A stretch of 64,000 bases of DNA, taken from Hedera helix. Lineage: Eukaryota > Streptophyta > Magnoliopsida > Apiales > Araliaceae. Positions within the stretch are counted from its first letter, which is position 1, and every line of letters starts with the position of its first letter. Below, piece after piece: positions 34,330 through 46,434 of the stretch. The stretch lies in NCBI GenBank assembly GCA_947179155.2, contig OX359276.1:41812192-41876191 (forward strand), read 5' to 3'. Below the pieces are notes generated by a model. That model was not told the DNA's origin. It saw only the letters and a program-made list of their open reading frames with translations, and did no database searches. A program made the translations under genes and the position numbers.

Positions 34330-36776
34330 TAAGGATGTAAACGGATATGTATGAATTTAGATATAGTAGTATTTGTATTTATATTTATATTTATATTTAA
34401 AATTTAAAATTTTATTTATATTTTTATTTGGCATTTGACAAATTTTAAAAATATTAGTCGTATTTAGTAGTTGAAATAATATTAAAATACGAATAATATT
34501 CGTTTTCGTTTATTTTATTCGAACGGAAAGATTATTCGAATATTCGGGTATCCGAATTCGTTTATCAGTTACCTAATAAATAATTTATTCAAATTATTTA
34601 AAAAAATTATTAAAAAATTGAATAATTATTTATCACAATTTAAAGTTGGTCAAACACGTTATCATCTATCATTGATCATAAAAATCAATAAAAATTTAAA
34701 CTTTTTGGAAAAAGTATCAAATTAACTGCATTTTCAAATAAAGTTTATCATCTATTCTTGTTCTCACACTTGAGTTTTAAAAATAAAATATTTATAACAA
34801 ACTAATAACTATAATTTTATTCTTATAGTACATAATTTTCTCGTTAAATGATATATTTTAGATATTTTACACTTTACAATAGTAAAAATACATTAAATAA
34901 ATTTATTTTAGTTTTTATTATTATATTTAAAAGTATAATTTTTTATTTTCTAAAAGTGAAATGACATATTTTAAAAATAATTTTCTTATGATAGTAAAAA
35001 TTAATTATTATATATGTAAGGAATATTATTTGAAAAAATTATATTTACTTAATATATGATGATTGATAATTAAATTGTTAATATATACATATATACATCA
35101 TACATACATGCATACACACACATATACAAGTTATTCGGATACGAATTTCGAATACAAATACAAATTTGAATATTGAATACCAAATATCCCTTATCTGTCA
35201 CATATATTCTGATCGGATGTGGTATTTTCAAAGGGCACAAAAAGATCTAAAAGAAGGGATTGAATAGATTATTTGAAAAAATCTCAGATTAAAATTGTTT
35301 GCCCAATTAATTAATCAGTTAACTTATTTTATTTATGCACAACGGAATATTGTATTTTAAAAATTCATTCAAAGATAAAATAAAATATCTCAATTCTAAA
35401 TTTAGTGATAAAATATGAAAAGATGCCTTAGTTGATATTGCAGTTAATAAAGTAATAAAGAGATACAATATTTTTAAGAGGTTCGGAACCTAAAATACTC
35501 ATAATCCTTTCTACCACTCCGAGAGTAGGGATAATCCACTAAGCATGATGGTTACTGAAATCAGGTTCATTAAGAAACAGATAAGACACTAAATCTTGAT
35601 AAGTTACCCAGGCTTAATAAGTCACCCAGACTTAATCTTACACAAATGATTGATTTACTTAGAATCAAACAAGTCACTCACTTTTCTTAATTAGACCACT
35701 TTGAATGTTGTTAAGCGGTTTTGAGTTCTTCTCTGAATAACTTAGCAGCTTGATTAATTTCTTTAAAAAACGTAGACTAGAGTTTTGGAACGTAGGATGA
35801 AATTTTTTCGAACACTTAAGATTTTCGCTTTTTAATCTCTTTCAATCGATCATTAGACTTTGTGTTTGAAGTGGTAGTCCTTTTATAGACTTTCCTTATA
35901 ATCTGCTCGTTAGAAAGTTACCGTTGTTCCATTCAGCCTTGGACACTTGTTATCGTTTAATTATTTTGACTTTGCATTGTTGTCTGTTAGACCACTCAGT
36001 GTTACTTTTAACAATACGTTATTTAGTGCAGTGATAGACATGTGTCCTTTGACTTTACTTTTATAGTCGTTTGAATAAAATTTTGATTCGACTTCTGTCA
36101 TGTTTGCCAACACACTCAGATATCATCATGAGGGTTATGTATTGAAGAAACTTTCGTTCCCTTGTTACAAACTTATCATTGACATGTTAGGAGTTACACT
36201 ACATGATTTGGTTGTTCTGCAATTCTGCTCTATGTCTGGTCTCGTTCTACGATCTTAGAGTTCCTTCAATCTAATTTGTGATCTTGTGTCAATCTACAGT
36301 CGTAGAGTTCCTTTCTTTCACTAAGTGATTTTGGAGTACCTTCACTTTTTGCTCGACGACTCTACCAGACTACTTTAACTCACTCTGCGATCTCAGAGTA
36401 ACTAAGTCTTCTGTTCTACGATCTTGAACAGTTTGACTATAACTATCCTAAATTTACTAAATTGATCAACTTAACAAGTTTGATGCCTAAATACTTTTAC
36501 ATAATCTTTCATTCATAAGGACTTTACAATTATTTGTTCATTACAAATATACTTTAAGCTCTTATATCATTATTAAATAAAAATAGAGATAAATATAAAT
36601 GCACTAACATAATGTTAAACGAATATGAATATATCTATATCCGTATTCGTTTATTTATAGATACTTTCAAATAAAATACGAATATATTTATTTTATTTTG
36701 AATATAAATAATATCCAATTTTTTTTTTTTGGAATACAAATGGGGCGAATACGAATTTTTTATTTATAATTTACAG
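34330..36776. mobile_element. Non-autonomous hAT element 3, interrupted by a solo LTR
   Basis: Begins TAAGGATGTAAACGGATATG and ends TATAATTTACAG, flanked by CCAATACT (34322-34329) and CCAATTCT (36777-36784), an 8-bp duplication with one mismatch. It carries ATTCG/GAATATTCG subterminal repeats. Without the insert at 35220-36609 it is about 1.06 kb and is collinear with the reverse complement of 46435-47745 and with 43596-44290. No transposase frame. Confidence 0.65.
35220..36609. mobile_element. Solo LTR F inside hAT element 3
   Basis: 1,390 bp with TGGTATTTTCAAAGGGCAC at one end and TGCACTAACA at the other (TG..CA). The uninterrupted copy at 46435-47745 defines the empty site; the flanks here (GGATG and TAATG) each differ by one base from the empty-site sequence GAATG. 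It contains a phrase seen in common non-coding plant LTRs (CCACTCCGAGAGTAGGG near 35515-35532). No protein domain. Confidence 0.5.
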
Positions 36777-36784
36777 CCAATTCT

Positions 36785-39203
36785 CATGACTCACAAGTGT
36801 CCGGATCTTATGGGAAGCAAATGCCAAACAACATGCGTTTGGTTGCTGGAAATGGACAAGAAAAATTGATACGAGTTTCCTTTCTCCCTGTAAAATGCCT
36901 ATCAATCACTTAAATGCCTCAGCGTCGATCACCTGTAAAATCATAAAAAAACAAGATTTTATAAAACTTATATTTATATGGAAAAAACTAGCACGACTCC
37001 TCTATAGAATGGAGGATGCTTCTCAGAGAAGAAAAAAAAAAAAATACCGAACCAGTGTTAATCTTAGTTGGTTTTGGCTTATGGGAACCCTTTAAGCATA
37101 AAAACTGGGGGGGAGGAGGCTAAGAGACTCGTTGATATATAATTAATGTATAATGAGTAATGTATATACACCGGTAGTGTTAATTAGGGAACATAAGTGA
37201 GTTTTTTTTTTATTTCAAATCTTAGATACACGTGTTATATCTATATTGTTTATTAAATATTTATATTTATTGCAAAGGATCATCATTGATGTTGCAACCA
37301 ATGTATTCATATGCATTTGATATAAAAAATTTGGAAAGACATTTTGGGCCCAGTTCATTACTCTACATCAATGGTGCACAAAGTGATTGTCTAACCTGGT
37401 CCGATTCAAGTTTGTCAAATAAATCCAAACTTGGGCTTTAATTTAAAAAGGCCAAATTAAACTGAGCTTCACAGTCTAAATCACAGTTTGCTCAAGCCTG
37501 AAGGTCAAATTTCACTCAAACCAGCCCAAGCTTGGAGAGGGGGTAACTGAGAAGTGAAGGATTTTTGTTAAGGAAAGAGGGTTTTGCCGGAGAAGAAGGA
37601 GTTTGCTTGAGAGGTAGATGGTTTGCCGGAGATCGCCCGGTGCAGAGAGGGAGAGAATCAGGGAGGCAAGGAGTGTTTTTCTTAGAAAAAGGAAGTGATG
37701 GGACGCGTGAAGTTTTGAGGTTTAAGTCATTGGGAGTTGTGCAACGTGGTTTGAACGTACGGCACATGGCATTGGTAGTTAAGAACTTAAGATGTGTGCT
37801 GGTCTTTTTTCATTTGTTATGTCAACATTATTTTTTAGATGTTATTTTCTTATTATAAATTTTTTATAATAAGAGTGGAGTGGAAAATAATATTGGGATA
37901 TAATTTTCTTGGGTCAGAATCCAGTATTGACCCACGATTATTTACAATTCGGTGTAGATGTTGACTTATTTTTTATATATTATAATGGGCTTGGTATCAT
38001 ACAAGAATAATAAGAAAAAAAATTATCTCCAAAATTATCAACTTTTTTATTTTAATTAGTCTCGTAACTCTTTTTTTGAATAATAAAATAGAGGAGAGAG
38101 AAGAAAAAAAATACACTTTTCAAAGTTAATAATGATATTTTTTTTAATATATGTCATGTAATTTTTAATAATTTTTTTTATAAAGTTAAATGAGTGTAAT
38201 ATTAGAAAATTAAAGTTAAAAATAGTATTAAAATGGAAAAATGACAAATAAATTTGGACAAATTACAATGTAAATTAAGACAAATAAACTTGAATGGAGA
38301 GAGTATAAATTATACAAACAGTGTCAATAAAACTATTGTAAATGGAAGTTGAGAACTAAATGAACTCCAAAGACGAACATTAATTCAAATCGGATAAAAC
38401 TTGAGATAAACCTTTAAAAACATCCAATACCTGCATGTATAGGACACATGAACTAATTCCCGAGTACTATTATACATTCAAAAGAATCTTACAAAAAAAT
38501 AACTTACAAAATAACGTGTCAAATTATAATTAATTAATAATTCATTGTATATTATATATCAACTGATAATAACCAACTACAACAAACTCCATCATTTAGT
38601 ATCCAATCTTAATATTCAATTTGTAGTCATCAAAACATTATTGCTAAATTATTGTGTATTAATATATCTTCTTTCAAACTACTGACTGCAGACATTGAAA
38701 GTGTTTGATTGTTTTACAGATGTCTATCATAACAAAAATTTAATGAGTCTGATGGTAAAGTATGGCATTGTAAAAATCAATTGCGACTTGTTCCAAACTC
38801 CATTTGAAATTCACAAATTCCAAACATGATTCTTAATTGAAAGCCCAATAAATAGTAGGGTTTCAACTATAACATTTTAGGACCAGGCTCAAGCTTTACA
38901 TAATTAAAGCAAAGTTTCACTCGACTCGACTCATTTGCAATACGAGAAGGGGCTACCAAAAAATCAACACTCTTTAATCTAGACATAGGGACTACAAGAT
39001 GAAACTACAAAATAGCACCACTGTGCAGTTAACATGTAACCATCATTCTTACATTCATGTGTCTAGCAATCAAACATACGACACTCTGATTTGTGAAACC
39101 ACATGTTTGATAAGAAGAACTGAACATCTAAAATTGAAACCCAAAAAACATGCCACCAATATTCATCAAACATTCTGCTTATGCTAACAATTTACAACAA
39201 CAA
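36785..39203. other. Intergenic region with no recognised gene
   Basis: Mostly AT-rich. 37530-37790 is GC-richer with open frames on both strands (37516-37767 and 37565-37858) but no family signature. A Stowaway-like end (TGAATGGAGAGAGTATAAAT) is at about 38292-38311. 38390-39200 lies downstream of the next gene. Confidence 0.4.
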
Positions 39204-40112
39204 TCACTCAACATCATACCCTTTCTCCTGAAGCTCTGAAACAACTTCATTTCTCATCCTCAACCATAGCTTAAGCGCTTCTTGTTCAATCTTCTTGTCC
39301 TGCAGCTGCTTCTGATAATTATACGAATCTTTATCCGTTTCAATAACCCCTTTAGGCCCTATGGTTGTACCAATCATCCCTCCCTTTGTAACAAACTCCT
39401 CCATTGCCTCCGCATCACCGGGATAGGGAAACTTGCGGCGCTCGTAAAGATGGGCCAACTCCTTCTCTTCCTTGGGTCTTGGCTTCAGTGTCCACCAACC
39501 AAGAGGTGACGTTTCGTTGTATAACCATGCAGCGCCAAACAGAGCGTATGTGCACAGTAATCCCTTGCCTACTTGCTTCCAGAAGTGGTGATCCTCCTTG
39601 CCTAGACCAATCTTCTTCAGGTACTTCTCGGCATTGAACGATTTAGCCACTAGGAGCCCTAGAAGACATTTGCAATATTACATATTTGTCTGTGGTTCAG
39701 GCATTTCGTCAAACACTTCACATGCATAAAATTTATCAAACAAAATAACAACCCGTTGCTCAACAAATATACTCAAAATCTCCCAACTACATAATTAGGA
39801 GAAATAAGGCAATGAAATAAAGGAAATGATATGTTTCAAATTGTAAGTAATGGATTTGATTATGAGATTTTTCATAAGATTATGGAGTTGGGCTTCAAGA
39901 ATTTAAATCTTCAATCGAGTTGTAAGTTGGTCAAATACTGAAGAATCAAACACCATAAACCCTAAATTAATTTGGGTCTTATTAAAAGTTCGGTATGTAC
40001 CTGTTTTGGCATCTCGAAGACTTTTGCGAACCATTGAGGACTTTGCTGAGGTAGTCGTGGGATCTTTTAATGGACCAAGCTCTATTTTACAGGAGAACGG
40101 ATGTACGATCAT
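39204..40112 (-). CDS. Conserved plant single-pass membrane protein, probably mitochondrial
   Basis: Two exons on the minus strand: 40112-40001 and 39658-39204, with a GT..AG intron of 342 bp; the joined frame gives 188 residues. The core (VAKSFNAEKYLKKIGLGKED, then ETSPLGWWTLKPRPKEE, LAHLYERRKFPYPGD and MIGTTIGPKG) belongs to a highly conserved small plant family that I associate with mitochondrial complex I-type preparations, without being certain. One hydrophobic segment, LLCTYALFGAAWLY, could span the inner membrane; the C-terminal half is charged and helical. The start is ambiguous: a second in-frame Met at residue 27 (MVRKSLRDAK) may be the true one, with a basic start more like an organelle presequence. 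Exon 2 alone begins with a GTG, so the upstream exon is needed. Confidence 0.75.
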
Positions 40113-40604
40113 GGAGAGGAATGATTTAGGTGTTGTGTGATAAAATTAAATATTTAAGTAATTTGAATGAAATAAAATTTTAAATATTAATAAAAAAATT
40201 ATTTAATAATTAATATGTTTGAAATATTTAAATAATAATTTTTATTATTTTATCTCTTTGAAATATGCTGAGCAAGCGTACAAGTATGAACTTTATTAAA
40301 TTTAATGTATGAATTATTTTTATAACTCTATTAAATTTTAATATTTTATGTATTAAAATATTTTACAATTATAATTAAATAGAAAACATTAACCATAAAT
40401 AACTATAATAAATAAATTACTCCAGTTGTTAAAATTTGAGGAAAGGAGATTCGCAACAGAGAAACTAGACGCGACCTTTTCATCCAGTAATCTTCCTCAC
40501 CAGTAACTCAATTTCTCTCCCTAACTCCATAAATCATCAATTTCTCTCAATTCGCGACTGAAATACAAAACGTCCCTTCGGTTAGTAATATTTTTGTAAA
40601 ATTC
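40113..40604. other. Upstream region of the 39204-40112 gene
   Basis: AT-rich; contains the presumed promoter of the minus-strand gene (TTAAATATTTAATT about 40 bp before its start). No other feature. Confidence 0.4.
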
Positions 40605-41635
40605 TTTCTTTCTCAAACTTTTTTTTTTTTTTTGGCAGAACTCTCCTTCCAATTTATATTATTTTTGCAAAATTCTCCCTCAAACATTTTTTAGGCAAAA
40701 CTCTCCGTTCAAAATATATTAATTGGGAAAAAAAACCATTAACAAATATGTAATTAAACAAATGATATGAAATTAAGTAAATGACTAATTATGTAGTTCT
40801 TAATAATATTAGATTAATTGAATAATTTTATCTCAAACTATATTATATTATTTTCAAAAATTATGATGAGATAATATATGACATGATTATATTATATATT
40901 CATATATAATATTGTTATAATATAATATATACATACATATAAATATTATATACTATAGTAGATATTCTATATGTTTATATATATATATATATAATTGTAA
41001 TATAATAAAAAACAAATATAAATATATATAATATTATATATTTAATATGAATTATATTTATTTTATATTATAATTTATAATAGAACAATATATGAAATAT
41101 ATTATTTTATATATTAAATATATATAATATTATAACATATAATAATATATATTTAATATATAACATGATATATATAATTTTATATTTTTAATGTGTATAA
41201 AATTTATTTTATATTATATTATAATTATATATATAAAAATATAAAATATCTATTATAGTATATAATATTTATATGTATGTATATATTATATTTAATATAA
41301 AATATAATCATATCATATATTATCTCATTATAATTTTTGAAAACAAATATAATCTGGTTATATTTTTACTAAAAATAGGGGTGAGATAAAATTATTTAAC
41401 TAATATAATATTATTAAGAACCACATAATTAGTCATTTATTTAATTACATATTATTTATTTAATTATATATTTGTTAAATGTCCTTTTTACTCAATTAAT
41501 ACATCTTAAGGGGAGAGTTTTGCCTTAAAAAAAGTGTGAGGGAGAGTTTTGCAAAAATAATACAAACTGGAAGAAGAGTTTTGCCACAAAAAAAAAAGTT
41601 CAAGATAAAGTTCAATGAGAAAAAAAAAGATGTAA
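40605..41635. repeat. 1-kb palindromic (foldback) element
   Basis: Two inverted arms of about 430-440 bp around a short AT-only centre (about 41045-41190). Landmarks pair across the centre: GGCAGAACTCTCCTTCCAA (about 40638) with the complement of TTGGAAG-type sequence near 41565; ACTAATTATGTAGTTCTTAA with AAGAACCACATAATTAG; TTTTCAAAAATTATGATGAG with CTCATTATAATTTTTGAAAA. Outer ends carry poly-T and poly-A runs. No coding capacity. Likely a MITE or the long inverted repeats of a Mutator-like element; no target duplication was resolved. Confidence 0.75.
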
Positions 41636-42066
41636 AAATCTAAAAGAAAAACTTTTGCGTATATATCCAAAAGTATAAAATGAGCCCTTTAAGTCCAAAC
41701 AAAAAAATATTGTCATAACACAAACTAAATTGCATCACCATAACATTTTTTTCTCTATATTTTTTTCTTGAAATTAGACAAAAGATTCTTATAGCATGAG
41801 TCAGAACCTACTACAATAGTTGCTCTCGATATAGCCCTAAAAAATATCAAAGAGATGACATATAATTGCCCGTGTCTGAAGGCACGGAATAGATTAAAAT
41901 TTTAAAAATACTCTATTACCTAAAATCTTTTTGAAACTTAAAATAACTTACAAATCAATTAGAATGAATCTGAACCGTTACTGTGATTTTCCGCCCAAAT
42001 CAATTTGCATGTATAAACATAATGACCGCAATACCAGAAAAATAGAAAAATGGCGTCAATGCTAAA
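41636..42066. other. Intergenic, nothing recognised
   Basis: AT-rich sequence without coding frames or clear repeats. Confidence 0.4.
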
Positions 42067-42505
42067 ATGGTGACCCATGTGTTTACGTGCAATTTTTTTT
42101 ATAATAATAATAGTAATAATAATAATAATTATTATTATTATTATTATAACAATAATAATAATAATAATATTAGCACTACTACTACTACTACTAATAATAA
42201 AAATAATAATAATAATAATTATTATTATAATAATAATAGTAATAATAATAATAATATTAATATTATAGTATATTGGTGAATTATTATTATTATTATAGTA
42301 TAGTGGTGAATTTGATTTGAACGGGAAATGTGAGTGGATAGATTTTTGAAAAAAAGATGTTGAATTGGGGGAAAAATAAGAAATACATTAGTGACCATTG
42401 GATGTTGAAGCCCCAAATGATTTTAGACTGTTGGATGTTGAAATCTAAATTGATTTAAGGCCGTTGAATGTTGAAGTTTTGGGATTTGAGCCGCTCTGTT
42501 TTTTT
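42067..42505. repeat. TAA/ATT microsatellite with third foldback-arm copy
   Basis: 42101-42285 is mixed TAA, ATT and ACT microsatellite. 42286-42505 is the third copy of the arm at 18848-19069, sharing GTGGATAGATTTTTGAAAAA and TTTGAGCCGCTCTGTTTT. A second short ATTATTATTATTATAGTAT block precedes it. The outer end is lost in a (TA)n tract at about 42512-42560. Confidence 0.75.
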
Positions 42506-42506
42506 T

Positions 42507-42558
<52 letters not shown>

Positions 42559-42559
42559 G

Positions 42560-43096
42560 TATGTATTCATCTTGCAGACTAATTCTTCTTTTTCATTAAG
42601 TTTCTTTTATGTTTTTCCATGGCTTAAAAATTCCCACATGTTGATTTCGTTTTTATTTTCAGAAAGGAATAAATACATATACAAATATAGATGGATAAAA
42701 TTAAGGCAATTGAAGGCGATCATGGGACAAGTCTTTTGCAAAAACTCTTTACCGCAAAGACTTCAAAATCCTCGACAGTCGGTCCAAAGCCCTTTCTTGC
42801 CTCCACTCTGCCGTCATCACTTCTAACCCTAGTATAAAGCCAATGCAACATCTGACCATCATCTGACGTATGAAGATAAATTCAATATCGATCCAAACCA
42901 TAAATTTTAGTTGGACAATTGACGGAGGCTGAGGAATCTGAGAAAGGAGCTTCAAACATTACAAGTAATTATCTTTTATTGGGAGGGGCTTATAAGAAAA
43001 AAGTTATTCAGCCAAGCACCTAAAACACTCTTAATGGCTGAATGAATCAGAGAGAAAGCTCTATTCAGACCTATTCAACCGTAATCAAAAACTGTC
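42560..43096. other. Intergenic region with GC-richer patch, unassigned
   Basis: 42700-42960 has above-average GC and short frames on both strands (42464-42826 and 42749-42955), but no frame is long or recognisable. It may be another gene remnant. Confidence 0.3.
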
Positions 43097-43099
43097 TTA

Positions 43100-43251
43100 G
43101 GGGGTGTTTGTTTAAAACTGAATTAAACAGTTCTAAATGCTTAAGCAATCTGAATGAGCTGAATAAAGCATAATTATGAATACTGAATGAAAAAAGTTAT
43201 TTGATAATTGATATATCTGAAATATCTTAATAACATATTTTTACTATTTTA

Positions 43252-43294
<43 letters not shown>

Positions 43295-43464
43295 CTTCGT
43301 TCAGCTGAGACTTATTCATTTAGCCAAAAAAAAATTAGACTTAATCATTTATCTCAAAACATTGACCGATTCAGCCATTTAGATCATTTTTATTCAAAAC
43401 AAACGCACTGAATGACTGATCGATTCAGTCATTCAGCTCCATCCAGTCCCATATAAACACAACT
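43100..43464. mobile_element. Tourist-like MITE
   Basis: 365 bp flanked by TTA (43097-43099 and 43465-43467). One end reads GGGGGTGTTTGTTT and the other, reversed, GTTGTGTTTATAT. It contains CTGAATGA-type repeats and a (TA)n tract at about 43254-43291. No coding capacity. Confidence 0.5.
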
Positions 43465-43595
43465 TTAGTTCGTCTTCATTATGTGTTTTTACTGGACGGA
43501 CAATGCATATAGTAACAGCATTACGATCATGACACAAAAGCTTATTTTTAATAAAATTACGTTATTTTAACAATAATGTGTGTCATAATCCTAAT

Positions 43596-44290
43596 TAGTG
43601 TTATAAACAGATATATAAAGATTCAAATATATTCGTATATAAAAAATTAATATCCTTTCCGTATTCGTATTCAGTATTTGATGGATTTTAAAAATACTAT
43701 TCGTATTTAGTATTTGAAATAATATTTAAATACGGATAATATCTATTTTTATTTATTTTATTCAAGCAAACAAATTATTCGAATATTCGAATTCGTTTGT
43801 TAATTACGTAATAAACAATTTATTCAAATTATTTACAAAAATTAAAAAAAAATGAATAATTACTCATCACCATTTAAAATTTGTCAAGCATGTTATTATT
43901 CATCATTGATTATAAAATCAATCAAAATTTAAGCATCGTAGATAAAGTATCAAATTAACCGTATTTTCAATGAAAGTTTATATCAACTCTTATTCTTGCA
44001 TGTAAGTTTTGAAAATAAAATATTTGTAACAAACTAATAACTGTAATTTTGTTCTTGAAGTATATAATTTTTTCGTCAAATGATACATTTTAGATATTTT
44101 ATACTGTATAATAGTAAAAATACATTTATTAAAATTAAATGATTTTATTTCAGTTTTTAATATTAGATTTAAAAGTGTAATTTTTTATTTTCTAAAAGTG
44201 AAATGAAATGTTTTAAAAATAATTTTTATATGATAGTAAAAGTTAATTATTATATATGTACGGAAAGTTATTTGAAAATGTTATGTTTAC
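43596..44290. mobile_element. Truncated copy of hAT element 3
   Basis: Begins TAGTGTTATAAACAGATAT and is collinear with 34330-35060 over about 690 bp, including ATTATTCGAATATTCG and GTAACAAACTAATAACT. It breaks off at about 44290, so the second end and target duplication are missing. Confidence 0.65.
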
Positions 44291-44309
44291 TTATACACAA
44301 ACACACACT

Positions 44310-44520
44310 TCGGGTGAGTTTATTTCTTCTTTTATGTGAAACTTGTTTTCTCCTTATGTGAGTTTATTTCTTCCTCATTTAGTGAGATTTGATTGGTTCT
44401 TGATATTGTAACTTATTTCTTCTTTCATGTGAAGTCTGTTTTCTCTTTGTATGAGACTTGTTAGTGAGTTTATTTATTCATCCTTTAATGAGATTTGATT
44501 GGTTCTTGATATTGTAATAA
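44310..44520. repeat. Diverged tandem repeat, SINE-tail-like
   Basis: Two copies of a unit of about 115 bp containing GAGATTTGATTGGTTCTTGA followed by TATTGTA. A related sequence lies at about 60070-60195 (AAATTTGATTGATTATTAAT followed by ATCGTAATAATA), which suggests a dispersed element, possibly a SINE 3' body. Confidence 0.45.
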
Positions 44521-44529
44521 TAATGTTGT

Positions 44530-45082
44530 ATTTAATATATATATATATTGGAATGGAGTCTTTTAAACCTTTATTAGTAAAACATTTTGCATTCTCACTT
44601 GAGCTTACATGCAATAGTGTCGGCTTGGTGTTCAATCAGTCAATATTTGAATTTGATTCAAATACTAGTGGTCGCATAAAACAGGGGAGGATAGTTCCAA
44701 GTCTTGCAAGGCTATCAAATAAAGACAGACATCAATGTTGCAAGCAATTATGGATTGGTGGCAGTGATACACACTTGCTAGTCCATATAACAATTGGAAT
44801 TTCAGACAGTTGGTCTTTGGAGTCACACCTCACTGGCCTCCACTCCAAGCAAGGCCTGCAAAAGAAGCCCTCATCAGGAACCTCTCCATGAGCCCAAATG
44901 TTTTTGGTTCCAAGTTTTTTATTTCTATTTTTTCTGTTGGTTCAAAGAAAAGGCAGATGAATGTGCAAATTTTTTGGCCAAACGAGCTTGAATTCCTAAA
45001 AAGAGATGTTATGGGTGTAACTGTAACTACTATAATTGAAAAAAGTCCAGGACATTATAATAGACTTGTTCATAAACAATAA
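44530..45082 (+). pseudogene. Coding remnant, family not recognised
   Basis: Two overlapping plus frames look like parts of one coding sequence with a frameshift. Frame 1 (44551-44891) includes LVKHFAFSLELTCNS and IKQGRIVPSLARLSNKDR. Frame 2 (44810-45082) includes VFGVTPHWPPLQARPAKEAL, SPNVFGSKFFISIFSVGSKK and VQIFWPNELEFLKRDVMGVT. The composition is clearly less AT-rich than the flanks and the second frame looks protein-like (balanced residues, proline- and tryptophan-containing blocks). I cannot name the family. It may be a processed or truncated copy of a host gene. Confidence 0.4.
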
Positions 45083-45788
45083 TATTAGCAAAAGAAATAA
45101 ATACATGCATAGCTTCGTTCATGCATAATAAACTACAAAAAAAAATATTTATTGCATTTACAAAGTATATATGTAAAGAGAAATTGAATAATATATATTT
45201 AAGTATTATTTTCATAAATTATTTTGTTATATACTCACATACTGTGTCACCTACTATCCATGCGAGAGACTCATTGTTTAATTAGTAAATTTTAAAATAT
45301 ACATGTTGTATACGATTCTCGATTTTAATTTGAATAGTTATTAATAAAAGTTCAAACAATAATTGAAGAACTAAATTCTTGATAGATAGTAGTAATACTT
45401 TAGTTATTTATATTTTTATAAGAGAGTTGTATATATACATTGCGTTCTTTGTGGTTATTTTTTAATTTTATAAATATTTATTAACCATATTTAATCAACA
45501 TAAAGTCGGTATAAATTATTTGAAAATAATTTATATATTGACAAAATATGACATTTTAAGTGATAAGGTAAAATAAATTAGTGTATAATTTATTTACATT
45601 TTTGAAGACGTAGATTCTTTTTTAATTTCTTTTTACCTTATGTATCTATATATATTAATATTTATCATTAATAAATTTGTATTAATATATAAATTATTAT
45701 ATTTTTAAAAAAGGAATAGTTCTCTTGCTACAAAAAAAATTGCAAGTTGCATGCCTGGAAGTCGATGTTCACGCTTACCGAAGTATTC
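45083..45788. other. Intergenic, nothing recognised
   Basis: AT-rich without recognisable coding or repeat structure. Confidence 0.4.
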
Positions 45789-45791
45789 TTA

Positions 45792-46243
45792 CGTGGAGTT
45801 TGGTTTGTCAAATAAAAATTTGATATAATACAATAATTTATATAATATAATAAAATTACAATGTAATGATAATATATTAGTATGACATATTTATTTAGTT
45901 ACTTCTTAATATTTGTATAATAATTATAATATTATTATATTATATTTAAATTTATGTTTAGTTCATTAATTAAATTAAATTATTATATATAATGAATAAA
46001 GCAATTTATAAATCAAAATATTAAATTAATTATAATTATTATTATTATTTTTTATAATTTATTACATTATAGACCAATATATCAATTGAAGAATATAATA
46101 AAAATTTTAAAAATTAATATAATAATATTACGTCTATAACACACTAATACATATAATAAAAAAATATAAAAAATAAATATCATATCACTATAATAATTTA
46201 TTATATTATAAAACTATTACTTTAACGTAAATTAAACGCCACC
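45792..46243. mobile_element. Tourist-like MITE
   Basis: 452 bp flanked by TTA (45789-45791 and 46244-46246). The ends are GTGGAGTTTGGTTTG and, reversed, GTGGCGTTTAATTTA, imperfect inverted repeats. The internal sequence is almost pure AT. Confidence 0.5.
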
Positions 46244-46434
46244 TTAAATCTAAATCACATGGTCGGACTTTTGACCTTTTTTTATTGTTAGGGTAAGAAG
46301 AAGAAACCACAAATAAAAGGAAACTTTCCTTTAATGGAAACAAATGTATTGTGGGCCAACCTCCACATTCTAGTCTAATCTATTCCACTCCAATATTTAT
46401 TGCACCTAATTTTTGTATGAATTGATACAGTCAC

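Noticed and set aside
37516..37858. Overlapping frames on both strands as a gene
   Set aside because: No family signature, no supporting splice sites and no codon pattern favouring either strand.
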